The notes beneath the pieces are model-generated. The model was not told the origin of the DNA. It did no database searches and saw nothing but the letters and a program-made list of their open reading frames with translations. Made by a program: the position numbers and the translations under genes. Shown here one piece after another: positions 34,204-42,320 of a stretch of 64,000 nucleotides of DNA (positions within the stretch are counted from its first letter, which is position 1; the number at the start of each line of letters is the position of its first letter). Origin of the DNA: Rhodocyclales bacterium (lineage in GTDB: Bacteria; Pseudomonadota; Gammaproteobacteria; Burkholderiales; Rhodocyclaceae); the NCBI GenBank assembly GCA_028292485.1, contig JAQGMG010000013.1, positions 124,001 to 188,000 on the forward strand, given 5' to 3'.

Positions 34204-34210
34204 AAGTTTT

Positions 34211-34393
34211 GGGAATTACATACTTGACTTGCAGAGTTCCGGTTTTCGTCATTCCCACGAAAGCGGGAATCCACTCGATAGCACAGGCCTCACGTAGAAG
34301 TGGATTCCCGCTTTCGCGGGAATGACTTGTCTTTTGGCAGAAATCGAATTTCCAACGTGATTTGCCGTTCTGCAAGTCAAGTATGTAATTCCC
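34211..34393. repeat. MITE-like palindromic element, copy 2 (intact)
   Basis: A 183-bp element with perfect 25-bp terminal inverted repeats: left begins GGGAATTACATACTTGACTT (34211-34235), right ends AAGTCAAGTATGTAATTCCC (34369-34393). The interior carries CATTCCCACGAAAGCGGGAA and ATTCCCGCTTTCGCGGGAAT as a nested palindrome. No target-site duplication is clear. It ends 25 bases before tcdA. Confidence 0.85.
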
Positions 34394-34418
34394 TAGGTTT
34401 TCCCGGGTATTTCGTAAC

Positions 34419-35234
34419 ATGGATTCTATTGATCATGAACGCCGCTTCGGCGGTGTGGCGCGCATGCATGGCGAAGCGGGCTTGCACGCATTTTCCGCCG
34501 CGCGGGTTTGCATTGTGGGTGTCGGCGGCGTGGGTTCGTGGGCTGCAGAAGCGCTGGCGCGCAACGCTGTTGGCGCGATCACGCTGATCGATCCCGACAG
34601 CATTGCCGAGTCCAATACCAATCGGCAGCTGCATGCGCTGGGTGATGCTTATGGTCGGGCCAAAGTCGATGCGATGCGTGAACGCGTCGCGGCCATCAAC
34701 CCGTTGTGCAAGCTGCGCGTCATCGAGGACCATCTGACCGTCGAAAACATGGCGGCGTTGTTCGAAGGTCATGACATCGTGCTGGACGCCATCGACGATG
34801 TGCCAGCCAAGATTGCCATGGCTGTCTATTGCCAGGATCACAAACTGCCGCTGGTGGTGTGCGGTGGTGCAGGCGGCAAGAGCGATCCGACGAGCATTCG
34901 CGTCAGCGATCTTTCACGTACCGAGCAGGACCCGATGCTGGCCAAGGTGCGTTCGCGTTTGCGCAAGGAGTACGGTTCGATCCGTGGCTTCCCGCGCGAC
35001 CCGCGTCGCAAGTTCGGCATCGAAGCGGTGTATTCGCTCGAGCCGCTGCAACAGCCGGTTTATTGCGGGAGCGATGGCGAGGCCGACAGCACCGCGCCGC
35101 AGCGTCTCTCCTGCGCAGGTTACGGCTCCGACGTGTGCGTCACAGCCAGTTTCGGATTGTTTGCTGCGTCGCGAGTGCTGGCTTATCTGCGTGACGTGCG
35201 TGCAACGCAGCAAGCAGCAGAGCTCGTCACATGA
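34419..35234 (+). CDS. tcdA: tRNA threonylcarbamoyladenosine dehydratase
   Basis: A 271-residue E1-like ATP-dependent enzyme (also CsdL) that cyclises t6A37 of ANN-decoding tRNAs. VGVGGVGSWAAEALARNAVG is the nucleotide-binding loop, DPDSIAESNTNRQLHAL the E1-type ATP site, and LVVCGGAGGKSDPT a family marker. No CsdA/CsdE genes are nearby. Its stop overlaps the cbiX start by 4 bases (ATGA), so the two are co-translated although their functions are unrelated. Confidence 0.93.
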   Translation: MDSIDHERRFGGVARMHGEAGLHAFSAARVCIVGVGGVGSWAAEALARNAVGAITLIDPDSIAESNTNRQLHALGDAYGRAKVDAMRERVAAINPLCKLRVIEDHLTVENMAALFEGHDIVLDAIDDVPAKIAMAVYCQDHKLPLVVCGGAGGKSDPTSIRVSDLSRTEQDPMLAKVRSRLRKEYGSIRGFPRDPRRKFGIEAVYSLEPLQQPVYCGSDGEADSTAPQRLSCAGYGSDVCVTASFGLFAASRVLAYLRDVRATQQAAELVT

Positions 35235-35596
35235 GTCACGCCATCATTCTCTTTGCTCATGGCGCACGCGATCCGGAATGGGCACGTCCGCTGCAACGGC
35301 TTGCCGAGGCCGTGCGCGCCATGGAGCCGGGCACGCCAGTGCTGACGGCTTTTCTCGAACTCATGGAGCCCGATCTCGTCGAAGCGGCCAGTCAGGCTGT
35401 GCAGGCCGGAGCGGACAAGCTTGTCGTGGTGCCGGTTTTCCTGGCCCAGGGCGGACATGTGCGTCGCGATGTCCCCATGATGCTCGACAAGATCCGTGCG
35501 CAACATGCCGGTCTGCAGATCGAGCTACGCCCGGCGCTGGGCGAGGCCCAGGCCGTGATCGATGCCATGGCGCGCCAGGTCGTGCAGGGCAGCTGA
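35231..35596 (+). CDS. CbiX family sirohydrochlorin chelatase-like protein
   Basis: A 121-residue short CbiX: IILFAHGARDPEWARPLQRL with the first metal-binding His, and VVPVFLAQGGHVRRDVPMML with the second. Short CbiX proteins form dimers resembling full-length chelatases and insert Co2+ or Fe2+ into sirohydrochlorin. No siroheme or cobalamin genes are near. A siroheme role would support assimilatory nitrite and sulfite reduction, but that is inference. Confidence 0.88.
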   Translation: MSHAIILFAHGARDPEWARPLQRLAEAVRAMEPGTPVLTAFLELMEPDLVEAASQAVQAGADKLVVVPVFLAQGGHVRRDVPMMLDKIRAQHAGLQIELRPALGEAQAVIDAMARQVVQGS

Positions 35597-35752
35597 TCGG
35601 TTCGTGGAGTAAGGCCATCCCGGGCCGGCCGATACGGCACTCTGCTGCTGGTCTATAGTGAATCGTGTGCGGCGTTGTTCCGCTTGTCTGCGGGCGTTCG
35701 AGCTGATCGTGCCACGACAAACCCGCGCGCCTCATCGGCAAGGGAGACTTCC

Positions 35753-36130
35753 ATGATTACCACCAATGTGTTCGTTGACCGGGTCGAACTGCACGCCTAT
35801 GGCCGTCTGACTTTCGACGAATGTCGCGAGTTCGAGCAGTTGTCCGATTACCGTATTCGCTTCGGTGCGCCGCTTGATCTCTTGCTCGATCTGCGCGAAC
35901 TCGAATCCTGCTCGCTGGATGCCCTGATCGAGCAGATGCGCTATGGACGTACCCATGCGCATGACTTCGGGCGCATTGCAATTGTCAGCGATAGCCCGCT
36001 GGTAGCGTGGCTCGCGCTGCTTTCACTGGCGATCATGGATGCCGAAGTTTGCGTATTTGATGACGCAGATATGGCAATTGAATGGCTGGGGGCGGCCACC
36101 GAAATGCCAGGCGAGCAGGTCGTTCACTAG
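35753..36130 (+). CDS. SpoIIAA-like STAS domain protein
   Basis: A 125-residue single-domain protein. VELHAYGRLTFDECREFEQL, PLDLLLDLRELESCSLDALI, RIAIVSDSPLVAWL and CVFDDADMAIEWLG follow the SpoIIAA-like (PF11964) strand/helix order. AGGGAGA precedes ATG 35753. Conserved serines in the region ELESCSLDA could be phosphorylation sites, as in anti-anti-sigma factors, but the position is not certain. It is convergent with receiver-linked phosphatase and kinase genes, suggesting it is their switch partner. Confidence 0.7.
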   Translation: MITTNVFVDRVELHAYGRLTFDECREFEQLSDYRIRFGAPLDLLLDLRELESCSLDALIEQMRYGRTHAHDFGRIAIVSDSPLVAWLALLSLAIMDAEVCVFDDADMAIEWLGAATEMPGEQVVH

Positions 36131-36196
36131 AAGTCCGAACGCTTCTCGTAATAAGGCCGCAAGGGCGGGCATTCGCCCGACCCCGGCGCATACCTT

Positions 36197-37744
36197 TCAA
36201 TGCATATCGAGTAGCAGGAACGATACGTCGTCGTGGGCGCTCTGGCCCTGCAGGTGGGCACTCAGGGCGCTGGTCAGTGCGTCCAGTGGCGAAGCCGCAT
36301 CCGCCCCGCGCAGCGCGGCAAGCACACCGTCATAGCCGAACTCTTCGCCATCGAAGGTTGTGGCTTCGAGCGCGCCGTCGGAGCACAGCAGAAGACGCCC
36401 CGGCCCGTGCCAGGAAAGGAATGACGTCTCGCAATCTTCGCTGCTCATGTCGATGATGCCCAGCGGCAAATGTGATGAGGTGAAGCGAGCGAGCAGTTCG
36501 CCATTTTCGTTCAGATGAAGTGCGTCTGGCACGCCACCCAGCCACAATTCTCCCCGGCGCGCTTCATCGTTGATGCGTACCAGCGCGGCTGAAACGAAGC
36601 GCCCGGCAGGCAGAAGCTCACGCAGCGAATTGTTGATCGCAGCGACCATCGCGGGCAGCGGCGTGTCGTCGGCCACTGCCTGATAGAAATAATTCACCAC
36701 CGACAAACCGCTCATCGCAGCAGCCAGACCATGACCGGTCGCGTCTGCCAGCAAGGCATACAGATGGTTTGAAGGCGAGCGCGCGGCCAGCACGATATCG
36801 CCCGAGAAACGGGCCGTGGGCAGCACACACAGCTGTGCGCCACGCGCGTCGATGCCTTCGCGATTGATGTGGCGCTCCATGATCTCCTTGGCCAGTTCCG
36901 CCTCGGACTCCGCTTCTTCGTGATACTGCCGCAAGCGTTCGGCATCTTCGGCGAGCTGTTGCTCAAAGCGTTTGCGGGCACTGATATCGCGCACGACGCC
37001 GATGAAGAGACGCCTCTCCACCGCAGGCAGTTCGCTGATCGACAGTTCCATGACGAAGCGTCTGCCACCAGGCGTACACGCACCGACTTCAGCGACACGG
37101 CCCATCAGGTTGCCCGCGCCATCGTCGATACAGCGCGCAAGTTCGAGTGCAAAAGCCGGCCGCTCGTCTTCGGCAACCAGCGAAGCAAAATGTCGACCTG
37201 TGAGCTCTTTGGGATCAACGGAAAAAATCAGATTTGCCGCGCGGTTGAGGCTTACGATGGAGCCCGCAACGTCGAACGTCACGATACCGTCGATGACCGC
37301 GTCGGATACGGTGATCTCGCGCTCGATGGCCTCTTCACGTGCGCGCTGGAAGGTCAGCGCACGTGCCATGTTGCGCATCTTCGCGGCGAATACCTGGTAT
37401 GACAACGGCTTGGTCAGGTAATCGTCGGCACCGCTTTCCAGACCGCGCACCACGTCCTGTTCGGCGTCCATTGCTGACACCACGAAAATCGGCACCCAGT
37501 GCCGGGTATGCATTTCGCGGATACGCCGGATCGCCTCGAAGCCGTCCATGATCGGCATCATGAGATCCATCAGCACCATGTCCGGCGCCATCGATTCAAA
37601 TGCCGAAACGGCTTCCAGTCCGTTCTCGGCCATGATGGTCTCAAAACCGAGACGCCCCAGGTACGCGCGTAGCAAGGTGCGATTTGCTTGAGTGTCGTCT
37701 GCAACCAGGACTTTGAAAGGTCGGTTGATCACGCTATTGATCAC
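36197..37744 (-). CDS. Receiver-PAS-PP2C phosphatase (SpoIIE/RsbU type)
   Basis: A 515-residue cytoplasmic regulator. Residues about 10-125 are a receiver domain (VLVADDTQANRTLLRAYLGR; phosphoacceptor in MVLMDLMMPIMDGFEA; KPL lysine). A PAS domain (about 140-270) and a coiled linker lead to a PP2C-like phosphatase: FSGDIVLAA, ALLADATGHGLAAAMSG, LLLCSDGALEAT and SAHDDVSFLLL carry the metal-binding aspartates. Phosphorylation of the receiver probably tunes the phosphatase, whose target would be a phosphorylated STAS protein such as the one at 35753. Third gene of the histidine kinase operon. Confidence 0.9.
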   Translation of the reverse strand: MINSVINRPFKVLVADDTQANRTLLRAYLGRLGFETIMAENGLEAVSAFESMAPDMVLMDLMMPIMDGFEAIRRIREMHTRHWVPIFVVSAMDAEQDVVRGLESGADDYLTKPLSYQVFAAKMRNMARALTFQRAREEAIEREITVSDAVIDGIVTFDVAGSIVSLNRAANLIFSVDPKELTGRHFASLVAEDERPAFALELARCIDDGAGNLMGRVAEVGACTPGGRRFVMELSISELPAVERRLFIGVVRDISARKRFEQQLAEDAERLRQYHEEAESEAELAKEIMERHINREGIDARGAQLCVLPTARFSGDIVLAARSPSNHLYALLADATGHGLAAAMSGLSVVNYFYQAVADDTPLPAMVAAINNSLRELLPAGRFVSAALVRINDEARRGELWLGGVPDALHLNENGELLARFTSSHLPLGIIDMSSEDCETSFLSWHGPGRLLLCSDGALEATTFDGEEFGYDGVLAALRGADAASPLDALTSALSAHLQGQSAHDDVSFLLLDMH

Positions 37745-37854
37745 GTAAGGTCGCTCTGCATGAATGGGATGAAATTCTGCATGGATGTTACGTCAATAAG
37801 TAACGTCAATATTATTGTGGAAGCGTAAAACCTGGTGTCATCGCCATCTTCATT

Positions 37855-38751
37855 TCAACGGCGTGCAGCAGGCATGAGCAACTCTACACAGTTGCCATTA
37901 CCCTTGTAGGTCATTTGAGTGAAAGCCAGTTTGCGCGCCAGCACAATGCCACGCCCATTCGGCGCGAAAGCGCGCTCGGGCGCAACCTCGAGGAACGACT
38001 GCCAGTCGAAGCCGACGCCATCATCGCTGATGGTGATCTTCCAGCCTTCATCATCAGGCTGCAGGTGCAGTCGCACCCGCTTGTCCTGGTTTTCGGGCAA
38101 GGCCAGACGGTGTTCCACTTCACGGCCCCAGGCTTCTTCATGTTTGAGGCGCGACTTGGTCGAAAAGTCGATGCCGAGATTGCCGTGCTCGACGCCGTTG
38201 ACGAGCAGTTCTGCAAGACCCATGACCGCCGTCTCCGGCTCGGCCGCCACTTGTGCAACCAGGCCTGCAACGGCCTGGGCTTCTTCCAGCGTGCGTACCG
38301 AAAAGTTCGCCTCGCTCATCAGGCTGAGTGCCAGCACATTGTGTGACATGCGCTGGGTGAGATCGTCCCAGCGTGTCAGGTCTTCCAGTGCTGCATTGAT
38401 GATCGACAGCAGCGTGGTGCGCTCGTACGGCTTGATGAGGTAGTAGTACGCACCGGCAGCCAGGCCCTCTGCGACCTGCTCGGGCGCCGCAGCTGCAGTC
38501 TGCATGATGACCGGCAGGCGTTCCATGCGCGGATCGGATTTCATCCTGCGCAGCAGCTGGATGCCGCTCATGCCAGGCATCATCCGATCGAGAACAACGG
38601 CGTCATATTTGTCCGGACCCGCATCGAGCAGCGTCCACGCCTGTTCGCCGCTGCTTGCCAGCGTCAGCTCGAAAGGTTCGTCTTCAAGGTATTCACCGAT
38701 GATCTCCAGATTGATGGGTTCGTCATCAATGACCAGTAGTGAGGCGCTCAT
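37855..38751 (-). CDS. Receiver domain fused to an RsbW-like ATPase (anti-sigma-type kinase)
   Basis: A 298-residue protein. The N-terminal receiver has LLVIDDEPINLEIIGEYL, the phosphoacceptor in AVVLDRMMPGMSG, and LIKPYE. The C-terminal half is a HATPase_c_2 domain: MGLAELLVNGVEHGNLGI (N box), ISDDGVGFDW (G1) and PNGRGIVLARKL (G2), as in RsbW-like serine kinases. No dimerisation-phosphotransfer histidine domain is present, so it is not a classical sensor kinase. AAGGAT precedes the start. It probably phosphorylates or binds a STAS partner opposite the phosphatase next door. Confidence 0.85.
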   Translation of the reverse strand: MSASLLVIDDEPINLEIIGEYLEDEPFELTLASSGEQAWTLLDAGPDKYDAVVLDRMMPGMSGIQLLRRMKSDPRMERLPVIMQTAAAAPEQVAEGLAAGAYYYLIKPYERTTLLSIINAALEDLTRWDDLTQRMSHNVLALSLMSEANFSVRTLEEAQAVAGLVAQVAAEPETAVMGLAELLVNGVEHGNLGIDFSTKSRLKHEEAWGREVEHRLALPENQDKRVRLHLQPDDEGWKITISDDGVGFDWQSFLEVAPERAFAPNGRGIVLARKLAFTQMTYKGNGNCVELLMPAARR

Positions 38752-38791
38752 GGCTTTATCCTTACGTCATCCTGCGCGTGAGTTTTCACTT

Positions 38792-41700
38792 TCAGTTTTC
38801 TCCTGCGCCTTGCGTCTCGGGCTCGTCCTCACGAGTGCGGGAGGCTCTGCGATCAACGCGCAGATGTACGACAAACTCGGCGCCGCCTTCCTTGCGATTG
38901 CGTGCAAAGATGTGGCCACCGTGGGCAACGACAATCTCGCGGGAAATTGCCAGACCGAGGCCGGTGCCGCCGGACTCGCGCGGATTGCTGCTGCTTTGAA
39001 CGAATTTCTCGAAAACGGTTTCAAGCTCTTCTTCGGGAATGCCTGTTCCTTCGTCGGCCACGCAGAGTTCGACCGCCGGTACCGCATCGCCGCGCGTAAC
39101 CAGTGTGCAGTTGCGCAGTGTCAGGGTGATGCGCCCGTTTTCGGGTGAGAACTTGATCGCGTTCGATAGCAGGTTGCGCAAGACCTGACCGATCTTGGCG
39201 GCATCCACCATGATGCGCGGCAGCTCCGGCTCAATGTTGATGGTCAGTTCGAGACGGCGCGCCGTCAACCATGCCTCGAATTCGCGGGCACTTTCCTGCG
39301 CCGTATTTTCGATGTAGGTGGCGTGCATGTCCAATGCGATGCGGCCGGCCTCCAGCTTCGACAGGTCGAGCAGGTCATTGAGCATGATGAGCAGCCGGTC
39401 GCCACTGATCCGGATGCGGTTGAAATAGCCCTGTAGTTTCTCGACGTCAAGCCTGTCGACGCGCGATTCGCCCAGACGTGCAAAGCTGAGAATGGCATGC
39501 AATGGCGTGCGCAATTCATGTGACATGTTTGCCAGAAAAGCCGATTTCGTTTCGTTGGCGCGTTCGGCGACTTCCTTGGCGTGAACCAGATCGATGGTCT
39601 GTTCGCGCACGAGCTCCGACAGCTGGTCACGATGACGTCGCAGGCCTTCTTCCGCTTCGCGCAATTGCGTGATGTCGGTATTCACGCCAACCAGTACCGA
39701 GTGGCCATCGGCGCCGGTACATATGGCCTTGCGGATGATGGTGTGACGCGTCTCGCCGCTGTGATGCGGCAAGACGTACTCGGCTTCGGCCGAGGCGGAG
39801 GACGCGCCGGTGAATAGCGCTTCCTCGGCTTGCTCGATGACATCCGCAACGCTGCCGCTGACAAAGTCGGCAGAGCGCTTGCCGATGATCTCCTGCATGC
39901 TGGCCCCGACCGACTCTGAATGAGCCCGGTTGGTCATGATGTAGCGGCACTGTCTGTCCTTGACGAACAGCGGGTGCGGTACGGCATCGAAGACGTCCTG
40001 CAGGAAATTGCGCAGACGCGATTGCTGCTCGGCCTGCTGGCGCAAATCCTCTTCCGCTTCGCGCAGCGAAGTCACGTCCGACGAGATTCCCAGCAGCACG
40101 GGCTTGCCTGCCGGGTCGGTGATGCGAACCTTGCGGATGACCGTGTTGCGGGGTTTGCCGCCGTAATTCAGCGAGTATTCCTTCTCGTGAATCTCTTCGC
40201 TCGCCGCCGACAGCAGATGACGCTCGGCCGCTTCGATCTCTTCGGCCTCGTCGGGCGAAAAGTCGGCAGAGCGCTTGCCGATCATGGTCTCTTTCGTCGT
40301 GCCGTTGGCGCGGGCGTGTGCCTGGTTGGTGAGGATGTACCGATGATCGGCATCCTTGATGTAAGTAGGGCTGGGCAAGGAGTCGAAGACTCGCTCGAAG
40401 TACTCGCGCAATGCAGATTGCTGCTGCGCCTGGCGCTGCAACTCGGTGAGGTCTTCGTAAGTGCCGAGTACGATCGGCTCGCCGTTCAGGCCATCGCAAA
40501 GCACCCGCGTGATGCGCAGATACAGCTCTTCGCCGTCGCTGGTTTTCAGCCACTCGTGGGCTACCTGCGGCTCGCCGGTGGCGATTGCCATCTGGTCGAG
40601 TTCTTCCATGCGCGCGGCGAAGGCGACATCGGCGCCCGTGCCATCGTCGAAGCGCCGCATCACCTCTTCGAGCGGCTCCATGAGTTGTGTCGCGTAACGC
40701 TCATTGAGCATCACCGCCTTGTGATCGGCCGTCTTGACTGCGACCGGTATCGGCATGGCATCGAGCACGCGCATGAGCAAGGCGCGATAGCGATCCTGCG
40801 CGCTGGCATGCGAGATCTCCTCGCTGATGTCCGCCACGCTGCCGGTGATCAACCACGGGTTGCCGGCAGCATCGCAAGTTCCGCGTACGCGCAGCCGCAT
40901 CCAGCGCGAGGACAACATGGCGTCGCTGACCGGGAATTTCAGCTCGCGCGTTGCCGTCTTGCCCGCTGCGTCGATAATCGTTCGCAGTACTTCACGGCGC
41001 CACTGGCGCGGCAGCGCTCGCAGCACCGCGCCCCGCGAGGGCTGCTTCGACGCGGCGTGCTGCTGGTGTTGCCAGCCGATCAGCGCCAGCGCCTGACCGG
41101 AAAGATAGAGTGTGCGGCGTGTGAGATCGTATTCCCAGATGCCATCCTGCGTGAGTTGCAGCGCGCGCTGCAGACGCTCGTCACTTTCGGTAAGCGCGCG
41201 CCCCACCAGATTCGCCGCCGCAGCGGCCTGATTGCCGCGCGTGCCAAGCAACAGAATGAGTCCCGAAATCATCACGCCGAACAGCGCAATGCCGGCCGCG
41301 CCGACAATCGTCGGCGGTTGCGCCTGTTCCAGTGGCAGCGGTGTGACGAGCAATTGCACCTGCGGCCCCAGATCCTCAAAACTGAAGCGCACCTTTTCGC
41401 CATCATCGGTGTGCGCGGCACTTTTCTCCTGTGCCGGTTTGTCGTTGATCACCTCAAGTGAGGCATGTATCCATGCTGCATGCTGGCTTTGCTCTGCCTC
41501 AAGCCATTTGTCGACATCGATCAGCGCAATATTGACCGTGCCTTCACGGTTGGCGCGCGCAATCGCCAGCACCTGGATATTGCCGGCAGCGAGCGGTCCG
41601 GTGAGTGTGAGCCGGCCACTGCTGCGCGCATCACGGGCGGCCGTGCCAGCGAGCCGTGTCAGGGCCTCAGGCGTTGCTGCCATGTGCGCTGTGGTTTCGC

Positions 41701-42160
41701 GCGGCATGCCCGAAGCTTGAGCGGCCTGTTTGTCGAGCGTGTCGCCGAGAGAAAACAGCCTGACCTGTTGCGTGTCATCGCTGGCGCTTACGACCTGGGC
41801 CAATGCGACGGTCTGCATCCTGCGAAAACCCGGCCCCAGCGTCTTGGCAAGGCGTGCAAAGGCATTGATGTCGCCTGCATCCTGCAGGGGCGCGGCAAGG
41901 TCCAGCGCATGCAGTAGCCGGTCGGCAAGCTGAAATTCATCCTGCATGTGGGCGAAGAGTGCGCGCGAGTGCGCAGCGACCTCTGCTTCATGCTGGCGTT
42001 GTGGCTCAGCCCGCTGGTCTTGCCAGAATGCCAATGCCAGCGCAAGGCTGAAAAGGAGCATGAGCGCTGCCACGACCTTGATACCCGTGTCACGCGATGA
42101 CGGCCTGCGGAGGCTTGTTGTGGCGGGTTGCAAAGCGGTCAGGGCAGACGCTACGGGCAC
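38792..42160 (-). CDS. Membrane PAS histidine kinase
   Basis: A sensor kinase of about 1122 residues. One membrane helix near the N terminus and a second near residue 300 enclose an extracytoplasmic sensor domain. Four PAS-type modules follow, two of them very similar (IKDADHRYILTNQAHARANG and VKDRQCRYIMTNRAHSESVG, both with GKRSADF). The kinase core has SHELRTPLHAI (phosphorylated His), the N box LLSNAIKFSPE, G1 ADEGTGIP and G2 GTGLGLAIS. No receiver is attached; the receivers are supplied by the next two genes. The start is uncertain: GTG 42160 has GGA upstream, TTG 42175 does not. Confidence 0.88.
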   Translation of the reverse strand: MPVASALTALQPATTSLRRPSSRDTGIKVVAALMLLFSLALALAFWQDQRAEPQRQHEAEVAAHSRALFAHMQDEFQLADRLLHALDLAAPLQDAGDINAFARLAKTLGPGFRRMQTVALAQVVSASDDTQQVRLFSLGDTLDKQAAQASGMPRETTAHMAATPEALTRLAGTAARDARSSGRLTLTGPLAAGNIQVLAIARANREGTVNIALIDVDKWLEAEQSQHAAWIHASLEVINDKPAQEKSAAHTDDGEKVRFSFEDLGPQVQLLVTPLPLEQAQPPTIVGAAGIALFGVMISGLILLLGTRGNQAAAAANLVGRALTESDERLQRALQLTQDGIWEYDLTRRTLYLSGQALALIGWQHQQHAASKQPSRGAVLRALPRQWRREVLRTIIDAAGKTATRELKFPVSDAMLSSRWMRLRVRGTCDAAGNPWLITGSVADISEEISHASAQDRYRALLMRVLDAMPIPVAVKTADHKAVMLNERYATQLMEPLEEVMRRFDDGTGADVAFAARMEELDQMAIATGEPQVAHEWLKTSDGEELYLRITRVLCDGLNGEPIVLGTYEDLTELQRQAQQQSALREYFERVFDSLPSPTYIKDADHRYILTNQAHARANGTTKETMIGKRSADFSPDEAEEIEAAERHLLSAASEEIHEKEYSLNYGGKPRNTVIRKVRITDPAGKPVLLGISSDVTSLREAEEDLRQQAEQQSRLRNFLQDVFDAVPHPLFVKDRQCRYIMTNRAHSESVGASMQEIIGKRSADFVSGSVADVIEQAEEALFTGASSASAEAEYVLPHHSGETRHTIIRKAICTGADGHSVLVGVNTDITQLREAEEGLRRHRDQLSELVREQTIDLVHAKEVAERANETKSAFLANMSHELRTPLHAILSFARLGESRVDRLDVEKLQGYFNRIRISGDRLLIMLNDLLDLSKLEAGRIALDMHATYIENTAQESAREFEAWLTARRLELTINIEPELPRIMVDAAKIGQVLRNLLSNAIKFSPENGRITLTLRNCTLVTRGDAVPAVELCVADEGTGIPEEELETVFEKFVQSSSNPRESGGTGLGLAISREIVVAHGGHIFARNRKEGGAEFVVHLRVDRRASRTREDEPETQGAGEN

Positions 42161-42261
42161 AGTGTGATTCCGCAAAAAGAGGTCGGCAAGGGAAGAAAGC
42201 TCAATCCAGCTTTACGGCCTGTAGCCGTGAGTTCTTGAGCGAATGAAGCGTGTAAATCCTG

Positions 42262-42294
42262 AAAAACAAAAGCCCCGCAAGGATACCTTGCGAG
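42262..42294 (-). terminator. Rho-independent terminator of alaS
   Basis: Read on the minus strand, AGCCTCGCAAGG - TAT - CCTTGCGGGGCT is a 12-bp stem with one G-U pair, followed by TTTGTTTTTC. It begins 27 bases after the alaS stop codon and separates alaS from the kinase operon. Confidence 0.85.
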
Positions 42295-42320
42295 GCTTGT
42301 GCCAGTCAGGCATTGCACCC

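Larger units (their letters stand above)
33569..34418. other. Gene-poor region of about 850 bases
   Basis: No convincing coding sequence. It holds a hairpin (33601-33628), an unremarkable stretch (33630-34050), an inverted repeat (34057-34203) and a MITE-like element (34211-34393). It occupies the position where tamB would be expected after tamA. Confidence 0.6.
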
